A stretch of 7,083 nt of DNA, taken from Paracoccaceae bacterium (GTDB taxonomy: Bacteria; Pseudomonadota; Alphaproteobacteria; Rhodobacterales; Rhodobacteraceae). Numbering within the stretch: position 1 is the stretch's first letter; every line of letters starts with the position of its first letter. The position numbers and the translations under genes are program-made. The stretch is from NCBI GenBank assembly GCA_027069385.1, contig JALXER010000111.1:1-7083 (forward strand), read 5' to 3'. Shown piece by piece: positions 1 through 6,759 of this stretch. The notes under the pieces are model-generated. The model had not been told where the DNA came from, searched no databases, and saw nothing but the letters and a program-made list of their open reading frames with translations.

Positions 1-11
1 ACATATCTTAC

Positions 12-1046
12 TTAGTAGCGGTAAGGCTTGCCAGCCTTGTTCATCACTTCGTTATAGTCTTTGAAGATCTGAACGACCTTGGCTTTGGTCTCGGATTCCT
101 GGGCTATTTCATCCCAGAACACGGCTGCCGCATCCTCGACCGTTTTCCATTCCTCGTCGGGAATAGAAGTCAGCTCCATTTTGGTGCCGTTGACGCGCAA
201 CGATGCTTCGCCGCCCCAATACCACCACTGGCGATGGTAGTGCGAGGAATCGGTAACCACTTTCAGCAACTCGCGCAGGTGCTCGGGAATTTTGTTCCAG
301 CTTTCCTGATTGGCATAGAACGAACCGGCCCATGCCCCCGAGATATTGTTGGTCAGGAAATAGTCGGTCACGTTGGCCCAGCCCGAGGTGTAATCCTCGG
401 TGATACCGGACCAGCCGATCCCGTCGAGTTCGCCGGTCTGTACCGCAACCTCGATATCTTCCCAGGGCAGGGTTACCGGCACCATGCCGAATTGCGACAT
501 AAAGCGACCGGCGGTCGGGAAGGTAAAGATGCGCTTGCCGTTGAAATCGTCAATGCTGCGGATCGGCTCTTTGGTGTTGAAGTGGCAAGGATCCCACGAT
601 CCGGCCGAAATCCACTGTACGCCGACCTTGGCATACTCGGCTTCCCAGATTTCACCAAGGCCGTACTGGTTATACAGTACCGGCACGTCCAGGCTGTAGC
701 GCGAGCCAAACGGGAAATAGCCGCCAAACACCGTGACTTCGGTCGGCGACGCCATGGAATCGTCATCCGATTGCACCATGTCGATTGTGCCGCGCTGCAT
801 GGCGCGGAACAGCTCGCCCGTGGGCACCAGTTGGTCAGCAGTATAGAGTTCCAGTTCCATCTGGCCCTCGGCGATCTTGTTGAACGCGGTGACCATGGGT
901 TGCACGACCTGTTCGGCCAGCGCCGCACCGGCATAGGTTTGCAGGCGCCATTTGATAACGCTTTGCGCATGGACAGCAGGGGCCGCGAGCGTCGCCGCAC
1001 CGGCAAGCCCGCCTTTAAGTAAAAAACTACGTCTGTTCGTCGTCAT
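12..1046 (-). CDS. dctP: TRAP transporter periplasmic substrate-binding protein (DctP family), TAT-exported
   Basis: Captures a solute in the periplasm and hands it to the DctQM permease for sodium-driven import. The 344-aa protein fits the family length. It begins with a twin-arginine signal: NRRSFLLK at residues 4-11, a hydrophobic stretch, and a likely cleavage after A27 (AVHA|QS). The DctP fold is recognised from GELF (77-80), the helix-strand unit at 169-190 ending GMVP, and GELDGIGWSG (205-214). Start chosen because AGAAGGA lies about 9 nt upstream. It is the last gene of the operon, set apart from dctM by 59 nt holding a hairpin. Oddity: aligning by eye with the R. sphaeroides 2-oxoacid binder TakP (from memory), the usual carboxylate-binding arginine falls on F174, and the metal-site glutamate before W212 falls on G211. 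The symbol is a family label; the ligand is unknown. Family call is firm, specificity is not. Confidence 0.93.
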   Translation of the reverse strand: MTTNRRSFLLKGGLAGAATLAAPAVHAQSVIKWRLQTYAGAALAEQVVQPMVTAFNKIAEGQMELELYTADQLVPTGELFRAMQRGTIDMVQSDDDSMASPTEVTVFGGYFPFGSRYSLDVPVLYNQYGLGEIWEAEYAKVGVQWISAGSWDPCHFNTKEPIRSIDDFNGKRIFTFPTAGRFMSQFGMVPVTLPWEDIEVAVQTGELDGIGWSGITEDYTSGWANVTDYFLTNNISGAWAGSFYANQESWNKIPEHLRELLKVVTDSSHYHRQWWYWGGEASLRVNGTKMELTSIPDEEWKTVEDAAAVFWDEIAQESETKAKVVQIFKDYNEVMNKAGKPYRY

Positions 1047-1071
1047 TTTTCAGTTTCCTTCTGTTGGTTGA

Positions 1072-1104
1072 GGGGGCCGGTTTATCCGGCCCTCGGGGTT
1101 TTTT
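1072..1104. terminator. GC-rich hairpin between dctM and dctP, with a T-run on the plus strand
   Basis: Stem 1072-1080 pairs with 1086-1094 (core GGGCCGG/CCGGCCC, 7 bp, extended by one G-T and one G-C pair) around the loop TTTAT. On the plus strand it is followed by GGGG and TTTTTT (1099-1104), the form of an intrinsic terminator. The surrounding genes are all on the minus strand, where the hairpin is preceded by A's and has no T-run behind it. So in the operon transcript it would not be a standard terminator. It may act as an RNA-stabilising or processing element before dctP, or stop antisense transcription entering dctM. The structure is seen directly; the role is inferred. Confidence 0.6.
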
Positions 1105-1105
1105 A

Positions 1106-2506
1106 TTATTTGATATCGTACACAAGATGCGGCAGCCACAGGGCGATTTGCGGGAACATGATGATGATCCCGAGCGCCAGCAGCATCACCCCGACAAACG
1201 GCACGATAGAGACATAGATATCGCGCAGGGTGATTTCGGGCGGTGCCATGGCGCGCATCAAAAACAGGTTATAGCCAAAGGGCGGGGTCATATAGGCGAT
1301 CTGGCTGGTGATGGTATAAAGCACCCCGTACCAGATCAGATCGAAGCCCAGTGATTGGACCAGCGGCACATAAAGCGGCGCAACAATAACCAGCATGGCG
1401 GTGTCGTCCAGAAAGGTGCCCATCAGCAGGAATGAAAGCTGCATCAGCAGCAGCACTTCCCACGGGCCAAGGCCCAGATCCTCAAGAAAGAATGCCTCAA
1501 TCGCCTTGACCGCGCCGACACCGTCGAACACCGCGCCAAAGGCCAGCGCGGCAAGGATGATCCACATGAACATGGCCGAAATCGACAGGGTTTCGCGGAC
1601 CGTGGTTTCAAACACTTTTTTGGTATAGCGCCCCTTGAATAGCGCCGCAAGCGAGGCAACTATCGCCCCCACCGCCGAGCTTTCGACCAGCGAGGTCCAG
1701 CCATTGACGAATGGCACCATCATCGAGGCGAAAATGAACACCGGCAGCAGGCCCGCGCGCAGCAGGGCCAGCTTTTCAGCGCGCGAAACCTTGGACAGTT
1801 CCTCTTTGGTCAGGCTCGGGCCAAGGGCCGGATTGATCTTGCAGCGAATCCAGATGTAGATGATAAACAGTCCGGCCATCATCAGCCCGGGCAACACCCC
1901 TGCCAGCCAAAGCTGCCCCACAGGGGCGCGGGCGATCATCGCATACAGCACCAGCACCACCGAGGGCGGCACCAGAATGCCAAGGCTCGACCCCGCCTGA
2001 ATCACCCCCGATATCATCCGCTTGTCATAGCCACGTTTTAACAGCTCGGGCAGGGCGATGGTGGCCCCGATGGCCATACCGGCAACCGAAAGCCCGTTCA
2101 TGGCGGAAATCAGCACCATCAACCCGATGGTGCCAATGGCCAGCCCACCATTGATCCCGCCCATCCAGACGTGGAACATCCGGTAAAGGTCGTCCGCGAT
2201 ACCCGATTCCGACAGCACAAAGCCCATATAGATGAACAGCGGCAGGGTCAGCAGCGGATACCACTTCATCAGCTTCATCGAGGCGGCAAAGGGTATGTCC
2301 TCTCCGCCCGTGCCCCAAAGCAGCATGGCCGATACCACCGCGACAATCCCGATGGCCGCAAACACCCGCTGGCCGGTCATGAGGGTAATCATCATGCTGG
2401 CAAACATCAAAATAGCGATCCATTCGAACGAGAGCGTATTTGCCCATTCGGAGGCGCGTGTGAAGAGCCAATCAATGCCCAGTGCGGAGGAAATATCAAA
2501 CGGCAT
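1106..2506 (-). CDS. dctM: TRAP transporter large permease (DctM family)
   Basis: Main membrane subunit of the TRAP importer; it carries the sodium and solute translocation path in the inner membrane. The 466-aa protein is hydrophobic nearly throughout, with a dozen or so membrane segments. Family landmarks visible are the SSLGILVPPS segment (173-182), LVESSAVGAI (273-282), GTFLDDTAML (363-372) and MTPPFGYNLF (406-415), matching the two pseudo-symmetric halves of DctM. Start chosen at the ATG on 2506: its A is also the last base of the dctQ stop (TAATG, 1-nt overlap), and GGAGAAGAG lies just upstream, so translation is probably coupled. The same frame stays open another 40 codons upstream, but that stretch is the out-of-frame dctQ end and gives non-membrane sequence. 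The subgroup looks like the 'mannitol/chloroaromatic' annotated type, which says little about the true solute. Confidence 0.95.
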   Translation of the reverse strand: MPFDISSALGIDWLFTRASEWANTLSFEWIAILMFASMMITLMTGQRVFAAIGIVAVVSAMLLWGTGGEDIPFAASMKLMKWYPLLTLPLFIYMGFVLSESGIADDLYRMFHVWMGGINGGLAIGTIGLMVLISAMNGLSVAGMAIGATIALPELLKRGYDKRMISGVIQAGSSLGILVPPSVVLVLYAMIARAPVGQLWLAGVLPGLMMAGLFIIYIWIRCKINPALGPSLTKEELSKVSRAEKLALLRAGLLPVFIFASMMVPFVNGWTSLVESSAVGAIVASLAALFKGRYTKKVFETTVRETLSISAMFMWIILAALAFGAVFDGVGAVKAIEAFFLEDLGLGPWEVLLLMQLSFLLMGTFLDDTAMLVIVAPLYVPLVQSLGFDLIWYGVLYTITSQIAYMTPPFGYNLFLMRAMAPPEITLRDIYVSIVPFVGVMLLALGIIIMFPQIALWLPHLVYDIK

Positions 2507-3105
2507 TACAGCTCTTCTCCGCGGATGGTGGCAATGTCTTTGAAGAACACGGCAACAGCTTGAAGGATCATCAGGAAAATACCCAATGTGGCGATGGCCT
2601 TGATCGGCCACAGATAGGGCCGCCACGCGGTGGCCGAGCGCTCCATATGTCCCATCACGTCCTTGGCGCCTTCCCAGCCGCCGCTGAAAAAGCCCGATAT
2701 CAACTGGCCAAAGAAATCATACGCGCCGACATTATAGGGCTGCCCCAGCGAATAGGCGGTAGAGCCGATGGCCCCGTGCAGCAACACGCCCAGATAAAAG
2801 ATCAGCCCGAAAATGGTAAAGGCATCGACCCACGCCTTGGTTTTGATCGACCACGACCCGTACACCAGGTCCATGCGCACATGCGAGTTGAGCTGCATCG
2901 AATACGGCCCACCCAGCAGGTAATAGGCCACCATGATGAATTGCGCGGTTTCCAGCGTCCATTGCGCCGGATTGAAAAAGGTTTTGGAGATCGACGACCA
3001 CAGCAACACCGCCATCAACACAAAGATAAGATACATCGCCATGCGCCCGATGCGATAGTTCACCGCCTCGACCGTTTTGACATATGACCTGATAAATCGT
3101 GGCAT
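2506..3105 (-). CDS. dctQ: TRAP transporter small permease (DctQ family)
   Basis: Small membrane subunit that pairs with DctM and helps dock the binding protein. It is 199 aa with four predicted membrane helices at about 20-37, 51-67, 93-113 and 165-188, the usual DctQ topology. The HVRMD motif (75-79) in the loop after helix 2 is typical of the family. A hydrophilic loop of about 45 residues separates helices 3 and 4, followed by the WRPYLWP segment (161-167) that I associate with the longer DctQ subgroup. The ATG is 3 nt after the amidohydrolase stop, with only a weak, distant GGGA upstream, which suggests translational coupling. It shares 1 nt with dctM. Nothing appears truncated. Confidence 0.93.
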   Translation of the reverse strand: MPRFIRSYVKTVEAVNYRIGRMAMYLIFVLMAVLLWSSISKTFFNPAQWTLETAQFIMVAYYLLGGPYSMQLNSHVRMDLVYGSWSIKTKAWVDAFTIFGLIFYLGVLLHGAIGSTAYSLGQPYNVGAYDFFGQLISGFFSGGWEGAKDVMGHMERSATAWRPYLWPIKAIATLGIFLMILQAVAVFFKDIATIRGEEL

Positions 3106-3108
3106 GTT

Positions 3109-3894
3109 TCAACCATTCCCTGTTAGAGTGTGCAGCGCTGCGCGCAAGATATCCGCCAGCCACGCCGCCATTTCGGCCTGTTGGGCCGGGGTGGCGATCA
3201 GGTCATTGCGAACCTCGATCATCACATTGGGCAGGTCGCGGGGCAGGGCGTGTTCTACCAGCGTGTGGGTCACGCCGTCCTTTGGCCCATAAGGGCAATT
3301 GCGCTGCGTGTTGAACCCTTCGGGCTTGCCAGCCATTATTGCATCGGCAAGGCGGCTGTCCAGATCGTGCAATATCCCGACCTCTACCGCGCGGGGGTGG
3401 TGGTTATAGATCGGGGTAAAGCTGTGCATGGTGACCAGCACCGGCAAATCACCACTGCCATTGCTGCGCCGGTCCAGCAGACCGGACAGCGCGGCCTTAA
3501 ACGGCAGGTAAACCTCGTCCACCCGTTGCCGACGTTCCTCTGCCGACAGATCCTGATTGCCCGGAACGGTATAGATCTCGCTGACCGGCGGGATGGCGCT
3601 GGGCGATTCGGGCGGGCGGTTGCAGTCATAGACCAGTCTGGAGATTTTCTGCGAGATCAGCGGGGAATCGAGCATGACCGACAGGTGTTCGGCCACCGCC
3701 AATGCGCCGGGATCCCACGCGATATGGCTGGTTTTCGCTTCGGGTGTCAGCCCCAGCCCGTCAAAGCGCGCCGGAATATGGTGCGAGGCATGCTCGCACA
3801 CCAGTACAAAGCGCCCCGACCCGTCAAGGTTGGTATGCGCCACGACTCCGCCGGTGATCGGGCCAGCCGATGATTGATCCAGTTCAGATGCCAA
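3109..3894 (-). CDS. N-formylglutamate amidohydrolase family protein
   Basis: Members hydrolyse N-formyl-L-glutamate to formate and glutamate in one histidine breakdown route; they are cytoplasmic metal-dependent hydrolases. With the TTG start used here the protein is 261 aa, normal for the family. Conserved blocks run in order: LVCEHAS (31-37), HIAWDPGA (58-65), RLVYDCNRPP (86-95), MHSFTP (156-161), EVGILHD (171-177), PYGPKDGVTHTL (201-212) and MIEVRNDLI (225-233). The TTG at 3894 has AGAAGGGA about 5 nt upstream. A longer frame from another TTG at 3942 exists, but that TTG reads as the -35 box TTGACT and the extra 16 codons cross the candidate operator. No hut genes are visible, and it is the first gene of a TRAP operon, so it may act on an imported N-formyl or related amide. 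That substrate is a guess; the family call is firm. Confidence 0.9.
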   Translation of the reverse strand: MASELDQSSAGPITGGVVAHTNLDGSGRFVLVCEHASHHIPARFDGLGLTPEAKTSHIAWDPGALAVAEHLSVMLDSPLISQKISRLVYDCNRPPESPSAIPPVSEIYTVPGNQDLSAEERRQRVDEVYLPFKAALSGLLDRRSNGSGDLPVLVTMHSFTPIYNHHPRAVEVGILHDLDSRLADAIMAGKPEGFNTQRNCPYGPKDGVTHTLVEHALPRDLPNVMIEVRNDLIATPAQQAEMAAWLADILRAALHTLTGNG

Positions 3895-3904
3895 ATTGAT
3901 TCCC

Positions 3905-3926
3905 TTCTGAAAACATAGTTTCAGAA
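3905..3926. promoter_or_regulatory. Candidate operator: perfect 8-bp inverted repeat, 6-bp spacer
   Basis: TTCTGAAA (3905-3912), ACATAG, TTTCAGAA (3919-3926): the arms are exact reverse complements. The site can also be read as two TTC-W-GAA units with centres 15 bp apart (3908 and 3923). It lies between the divergent amidohydrolase/TRAP operon and the RpiR-type gene, overlapping the -10 candidate on one side and the -35 candidate on the other. RpiR-family regulators commonly bind such palindromes beside their own gene, so this is the best guess for the binding site. The repeat is seen; the binding is inferred. Confidence 0.65.
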
Positions 3927-3942
3927 AACAAAGCCAAGTCAA
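3912..3942 (-). promoter_or_regulatory. Candidate promoter of the amidohydrolase-TRAP operon
   Basis: On the minus strand TTGACT (3942-3937, 5 of 6 to the -35 consensus) is followed after 19 bp by TATGTT (3917-3912, 4 of 6 to -10). The spacing is longer than ideal and the implied start, near 3905, leaves a very short leader, so the exact -10 is uncertain. The candidate operator covers the -10 region, as expected for repression. Confidence 0.4.
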
Positions 3943-3948
3943 GATAAT
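3920..3948 (+). promoter_or_regulatory. Candidate promoter of the RpiR-type regulator
   Basis: TTCAGA (3920-3925, 4 of 6) and GATAAT (3943-3948, 5 of 6) are separated by 17 bp, the optimal distance. The start would be near 3955, giving a leader of roughly 65-70 nt to the ATG at 4023. The -35 lies inside the right arm of the inverted repeat, so a protein bound there would also control this promoter, consistent with autoregulation. No other promoter in the 128-bp gap between the two genes looks better. Confidence 0.42.
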
Positions 3949-4022
3949 TACAGATTATTTCCTTTAAGCCGCGCGAGTTTGGCTTTAGGTTTACACGAAC
4001 ATGTCAGGTTCCGGGGCGGCAA

Positions 4023-4910
4023 ATGACCAATACAACATCCAGCAACGACAGCCAGTTTGTCTCGCAGCGCATTCAGGATTGCTTTGACCGGCTGACACGG
4101 GCCGAACGGCAACTGGCCAACACCATTCTGGACAACTATCCGGTTTCGGGGCTTGGCAGCATTACCGCGCTGGCCGAGGCGTCGGGCGTTTCCACCCCGA
4201 CCGTGGCCCGCATGGCGCGCAAGCTGGGTTTTGGCGGCTTTCCCGAATTTCAGGCGCAGTTGCGCTCGGAATTGCAGGCGACGGTATCCAACCCGATGGC
4301 CCGCCGCGAGGTCTGGGCACAAAACGCGCCCGATACCCATATTCTCAACCGGTTTGCCGATACGGTGGTTGAAAACCTGCACCACACCCTGAACCAGCAA
4401 TCCCCCGAGGAATTCGACGCGGTGGTTGACCTGCTATGCCAGCCTGAACGGGCCATTCACCTGCTGGGCGGCCGCATTACCCAGTCGCTGGCCAAGTACA
4501 TGTTTACCCATTTGCAGATGATGCGCAGCAAAGTTTCCCTGATAGAGCCGAATTCCAGTTCGTGGACCCATTACATTATCAATATGAACAAGGGCGACGT
4601 GTTTATCATCTTCGATGTGCGGCGCTATGAACGCGATTTGCAGCGCATTGCCGAAATGGCCGCCGAACGCGGTGTGATTATCGTGCTGTTTACCGACCAG
4701 TGGGGCTCGCCGCTGGGCAAGCACAGCCAGCACCGGTTCAACGCCCGGATCGAAGTCCCCTCGGCGTGGGATTCGGCCACGGTGATGCTGTTCCTGATAG
4801 AGGCCGTCATCGCCGGCGTGCAGGACAAGACCTGGGACGAAACCACCGACCGCATGGAAAAGCTGGAGGTTCTGTTCGAACACACCAAGCTGTTTCGCAA
4901 GTTTATTTAG
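4023..4910 (+). CDS. MurR/RpiR-family transcriptional regulator (HTH-SIS)
   Basis: DNA-binding regulator that senses a small ligand through a SIS domain. The protein is 295 aa, normal for the family. Residues about 12-88 form the N-terminal HTH_6-type domain, with the recognition region around ALAEASGVSTPTVARMARKL (49-68) and the following GFGGFPEFQ (69-77). Residues about 130-265 form the SIS domain: IHLLGGRITQSLA (145-157) is the first strand-loop-helix, and DVFIIFDVRRYERD (192-205) and VIIVLFTD (218-225) follow. The FDVRRYERD variant looks like a branch often found beside transporters rather than a classical sugar-phosphate sensor (from memory). Start ATG is preceded by a modest CGGGGCGG. 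It is divergent from the TRAP/amidohydrolase operon, hence its likely regulator, possibly a repressor relieved by the imported solute or a product. Its last 8 bp overlap the convergent methyltransferase gene. Confidence 0.92.
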   Translation: MTNTTSSNDSQFVSQRIQDCFDRLTRAERQLANTILDNYPVSGLGSITALAEASGVSTPTVARMARKLGFGGFPEFQAQLRSELQATVSNPMARREVWAQNAPDTHILNRFADTVVENLHHTLNQQSPEEFDAVVDLLCQPERAIHLLGGRITQSLAKYMFTHLQMMRSKVSLIEPNSSSWTHYIINMNKGDVFIIFDVRRYERDLQRIAEMAAERGVIIVLFTDQWGSPLGKHSQHRFNARIEVPSAWDSATVMLFLIEAVIAGVQDKTWDETTDRMEKLEVLFEHTKLFRKFI

Positions 4911-5601
4911 CGGCGTTGTTCCGCGCCCTGGCCTTTAGCACCCGGATGGTGCCGATAAACGCAACCCCCGCGACCAGCAGAACGATCGAGACCATGGGCA
5001 TTGTTGCCGACCCGCTTACCGCCCAAGATTTGTACCAGAGCGCCAGCGCGACCATCAGAATCGCCTGCGTCATGACGTTGTATTCTACCCAGATTGCCCG
5101 CTTGAAGCTAAAGGTCATGTCCTTGGTGGCGGCGCTCCAGTTGCCCAGCATCGGCATCAGGCGAGGCACCCGGGCGCAATAATCAGCAAAACTCTGGCCG
5201 AACTTGCCGCGCAAAAACGATTCTTCGCTAAAGATGATGGCGTAATAGATGAACACAAACAGCCCCGCGCCCAGCAGCAATACCGGCCAGGCGCCGTGCA
5301 ACAGAAAGATACCGATATAGGTGGTGATATTCCCCAGATAGAGCGGGTTGCGGCAAATGCCGAACATGCCCTTGGTAAACAGCTCGTCCGCATGGCTGAC
5401 CTTGTTGTCACCGTCGCGCAGCACCAGAACATAACCGATAACCGTAGCCCGAATCAAAACCCCGACAATCACCAGCGCGATTGCCAGCAGATCCAGCCAT
5501 CGGGCCTGAGTCGCCGGACGCACCAGCAGATACAGCGCAAAAACCAGCACGGGGAACAGCGCATTGCGCCATTTGAAAAAGAATCGACCAAGTTCTACCA
5601 T
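4903..5601 (-). CDS. Isoprenylcysteine carboxyl methyltransferase/phospholipid methyltransferase-like membrane protein
   Basis: Predicted inner-membrane SAM-dependent methyltransferase of the ICMT/PEMT superfamily; substrate unknown (lipid or small hydrophobic acceptor are possibilities). At 232 aa it shows about six membrane segments, near 13-27, 36-60, 91-103, 106-125, 178-191 and 201-218. The superfamily signature is the CRNPLYLGN block (83-91), followed by SEESFL (125-130), FGQSFADY (134-141) and VPRLMP (145-150), which form the SAM-binding C-terminal part. A further 80 residues with two helices follow, longer than a minimal ICMT. Start chosen at ATG 5601 (MVELGRFFFKWRN), which resembles relatives' N-termini; ATG 5628 is the alternative, and the frame is open to 5772 with non-membrane sequence. 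No strong ribosome site marks either ATG. Bacterial genomes often carry this family as stand-alone genes, and here neither neighbour explains it. Confidence 0.82.
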   Translation of the reverse strand: MVELGRFFFKWRNALFPVLVFALYLLVRPATQARWLDLLAIALVIVGVLIRATVIGYVLVLRDGDNKVSHADELFTKGMFGICRNPLYLGNITTYIGIFLLHGAWPVLLLGAGLFVFIYYAIIFSEESFLRGKFGQSFADYCARVPRLMPMLGNWSAATKDMTFSFKRAIWVEYNVMTQAILMVALALWYKSWAVSGSATMPMVSIVLLVAGVAFIGTIRVLKARARNNAAK

Positions 5602-5866
5602 CGGAATCGCCCGTTTTGTTATTTTCATCAAAGTTGCATGGCTGTCTAAACCGCCATCCCCCCCGTTACAAGCTTTGCCATGGCCTGCGGGCGGGATTTG
5701 GTGCGCAAACCTTTTGGAATATGGCTTTATGCTGTGTTTCAAGCCCGGGCATTCAACACTGGTAACCCGCAAGGTGAACGGTCTGAAAAGCCTCGAAAAA
5801 AAACTGTTTATTTTGTTGCCCGATTTGTTTTATTCAGGACCAGAATATAACGATTAGAGGTAAAAT
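5602..5866. other. Gene-free divergent intergenic region
   Basis: About 265 bp between the methyltransferase start and the outer membrane protein start. It must hold promoters for both, but I find no convincing -35/-10 pair. The last 70 bp before 5867 are AT-rich, and TATAAC at 5846-5851 resembles a -10 but would give a leader under 10 nt. Open frames crossing the region are extensions or shadows without protein character. GCCCGGGC near 5744-5751 is a lone 8-bp palindrome. Confidence 0.5.
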
Positions 5867-6745
5867 ATGAAATATTCCGTTGCAAAATCACTTGGCGCAT
5901 GTGTTGTATGCGCGCTTTCCTATACCCACGCGGCGCAAGCAGGGCCCGCTTTTTCCGGCTCTGTCACGGCCAGTTATCTGGCCAGCGATATGTTTTCCAC
6001 TGATGATGATGATGCCTGGAACAGCTTTAGCGGCCTTTCGGTTGAAGGTTATGTCGCCGCCGAGTTTGCAAACGGTATTGTGGTATCAGCCGATGTAAGC
6101 TGGTTGTACCGCGATTTGTCGCCCTATGGTGATCCACGAAACGAATATCGTAACCAGGGCCCGCGTGAATTCGAAGTGCTGGGTTTGCACGTCGGTAAAA
6201 ACTTCGGCAGCTTTTATGCAGGCGGGTTCGCGGCGATCGGCTTTCAACAAACCGACCTGGATTACGACATCATGCGTGAAGGGTTCATAGGTGGCCTTGA
6301 AGGCAAGAAAAGCTTTGGAAAACTTACCGTTTTTGGCCAGTTGGCTTATATGGATTGGCAATATGAGGCTTGGGACGGTTTCGAGCCCGACAACGGTTTT
6401 ACGGGCATGATGTCTCGGTTTGGCGTTTCTTACGATTTCAGTGACCGCCTGAGTGCGATGTTCGATTTCGAATATGGCTATTCACCAAACTGGTTTGAAG
6501 ACGACGGCGACTGGGGCGAACTGATGGTTGGGCAAATCCAGCTTGCCTATGCCCTTAACGAACGATTCGATATTATCGCAGGCTACGAATATGGCCAGTT
6601 CCGCGCCAATACCGAAGATGACGGTTACGAATCCAACATCACGTTGGGGATTCGGATGAGTTTTGGCGGCGCGTCCGGCTTTAACGTGCTTTCAACACCC
6701 GTGCAGGGATTCGCTGCTGCGGGTTGGGCCAAAACGAACGACTAG
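5867..6745 (+). CDS. Exported beta-barrel outer membrane protein, putative porin-like
   Basis: The 292-aa protein starts with a Sec signal peptide (MKYSVAKSL..., hydrophobic core 9-19, likely cleavage after AQA at 23-25). The mature part consists of short amphipathic strands of alternating residues rich in Gly, Tyr, Phe and Trp: I count about 12, for example 28-38, 54-66, 70-81, 101-110, 114-126, 152-164, 182-190, 194-206, 218-230, 233-245 and 256-266. Turns are Asp/Glu-rich (TDDDDA at 45-50, EDDGDWGE at 211-218), as in outer membrane barrels. The last strand is followed by about 25 residues rather than a terminal Phe. Start ATG has AGAGG 6 nt upstream. It sits alone, with a hairpin behind it. 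It might belong to the TorF/Gcw_chp-like putative porins, but I cannot assign a family by eye; transport function is unproven. Confidence 0.75.
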   Translation: MKYSVAKSLGACVVCALSYTHAAQAGPAFSGSVTASYLASDMFSTDDDDAWNSFSGLSVEGYVAAEFANGIVVSADVSWLYRDLSPYGDPRNEYRNQGPREFEVLGLHVGKNFGSFYAGGFAAIGFQQTDLDYDIMREGFIGGLEGKKSFGKLTVFGQLAYMDWQYEAWDGFEPDNGFTGMMSRFGVSYDFSDRLSAMFDFEYGYSPNWFEDDGDWGELMVGQIQLAYALNERFDIIAGYEYGQFRANTEDDGYESNITLGIRMSFGGASGFNVLSTPVQGFAAAGWAKTND

Positions 6746-6759
6746 TACACAATTCTCTG

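Noticed and set aside
234..1022. Long plus-strand open frame antisense to dctP (and similar ones over dctM, dctQ and the amidohydrolase)
   Set aside because: These are GC-codon shadows of the real minus-strand genes; their translations have no recognisable domains and no credible ribosome sites.
2507..2626. 40-codon upstream extension of the dctM frame
   Set aside because: It lies over the end of dctQ in another frame, encodes basic, Cys/His-rich non-membrane sequence, and the ATG at 2506 with a 1-nt overlap and ribosome site explains the start better.
3944..3958. ATAAT-TACAG-ATTAT inverted repeat beside the operator
   Set aside because: Arms are only 5 bp and purely A/T, which is expected by chance in an AT-rich promoter region; the ATAAT is better read as part of a -10 box.
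5602..5772. N-terminal extension of the methyltransferase frame to 5772
   Set aside because: The extra residues have no membrane or family character, and relatives start near the VELGRFFF segment; ATG 5628 remains a possible alternative.
5564..5857. Plus-strand open frame of 97 codons in the gap before the outer membrane protein
   Set aside because: Its first part is antisense to the methyltransferase N-terminus, its composition is not protein-like, and it would occupy the promoter region of the next gene.
6002..6014. Short GAT repeat in the outer membrane protein gene as a possible phase-variation tract
   Set aside because: It is about four triplet units, in frame, and simply encodes part of an Asp run; too short and in-frame to switch expression.
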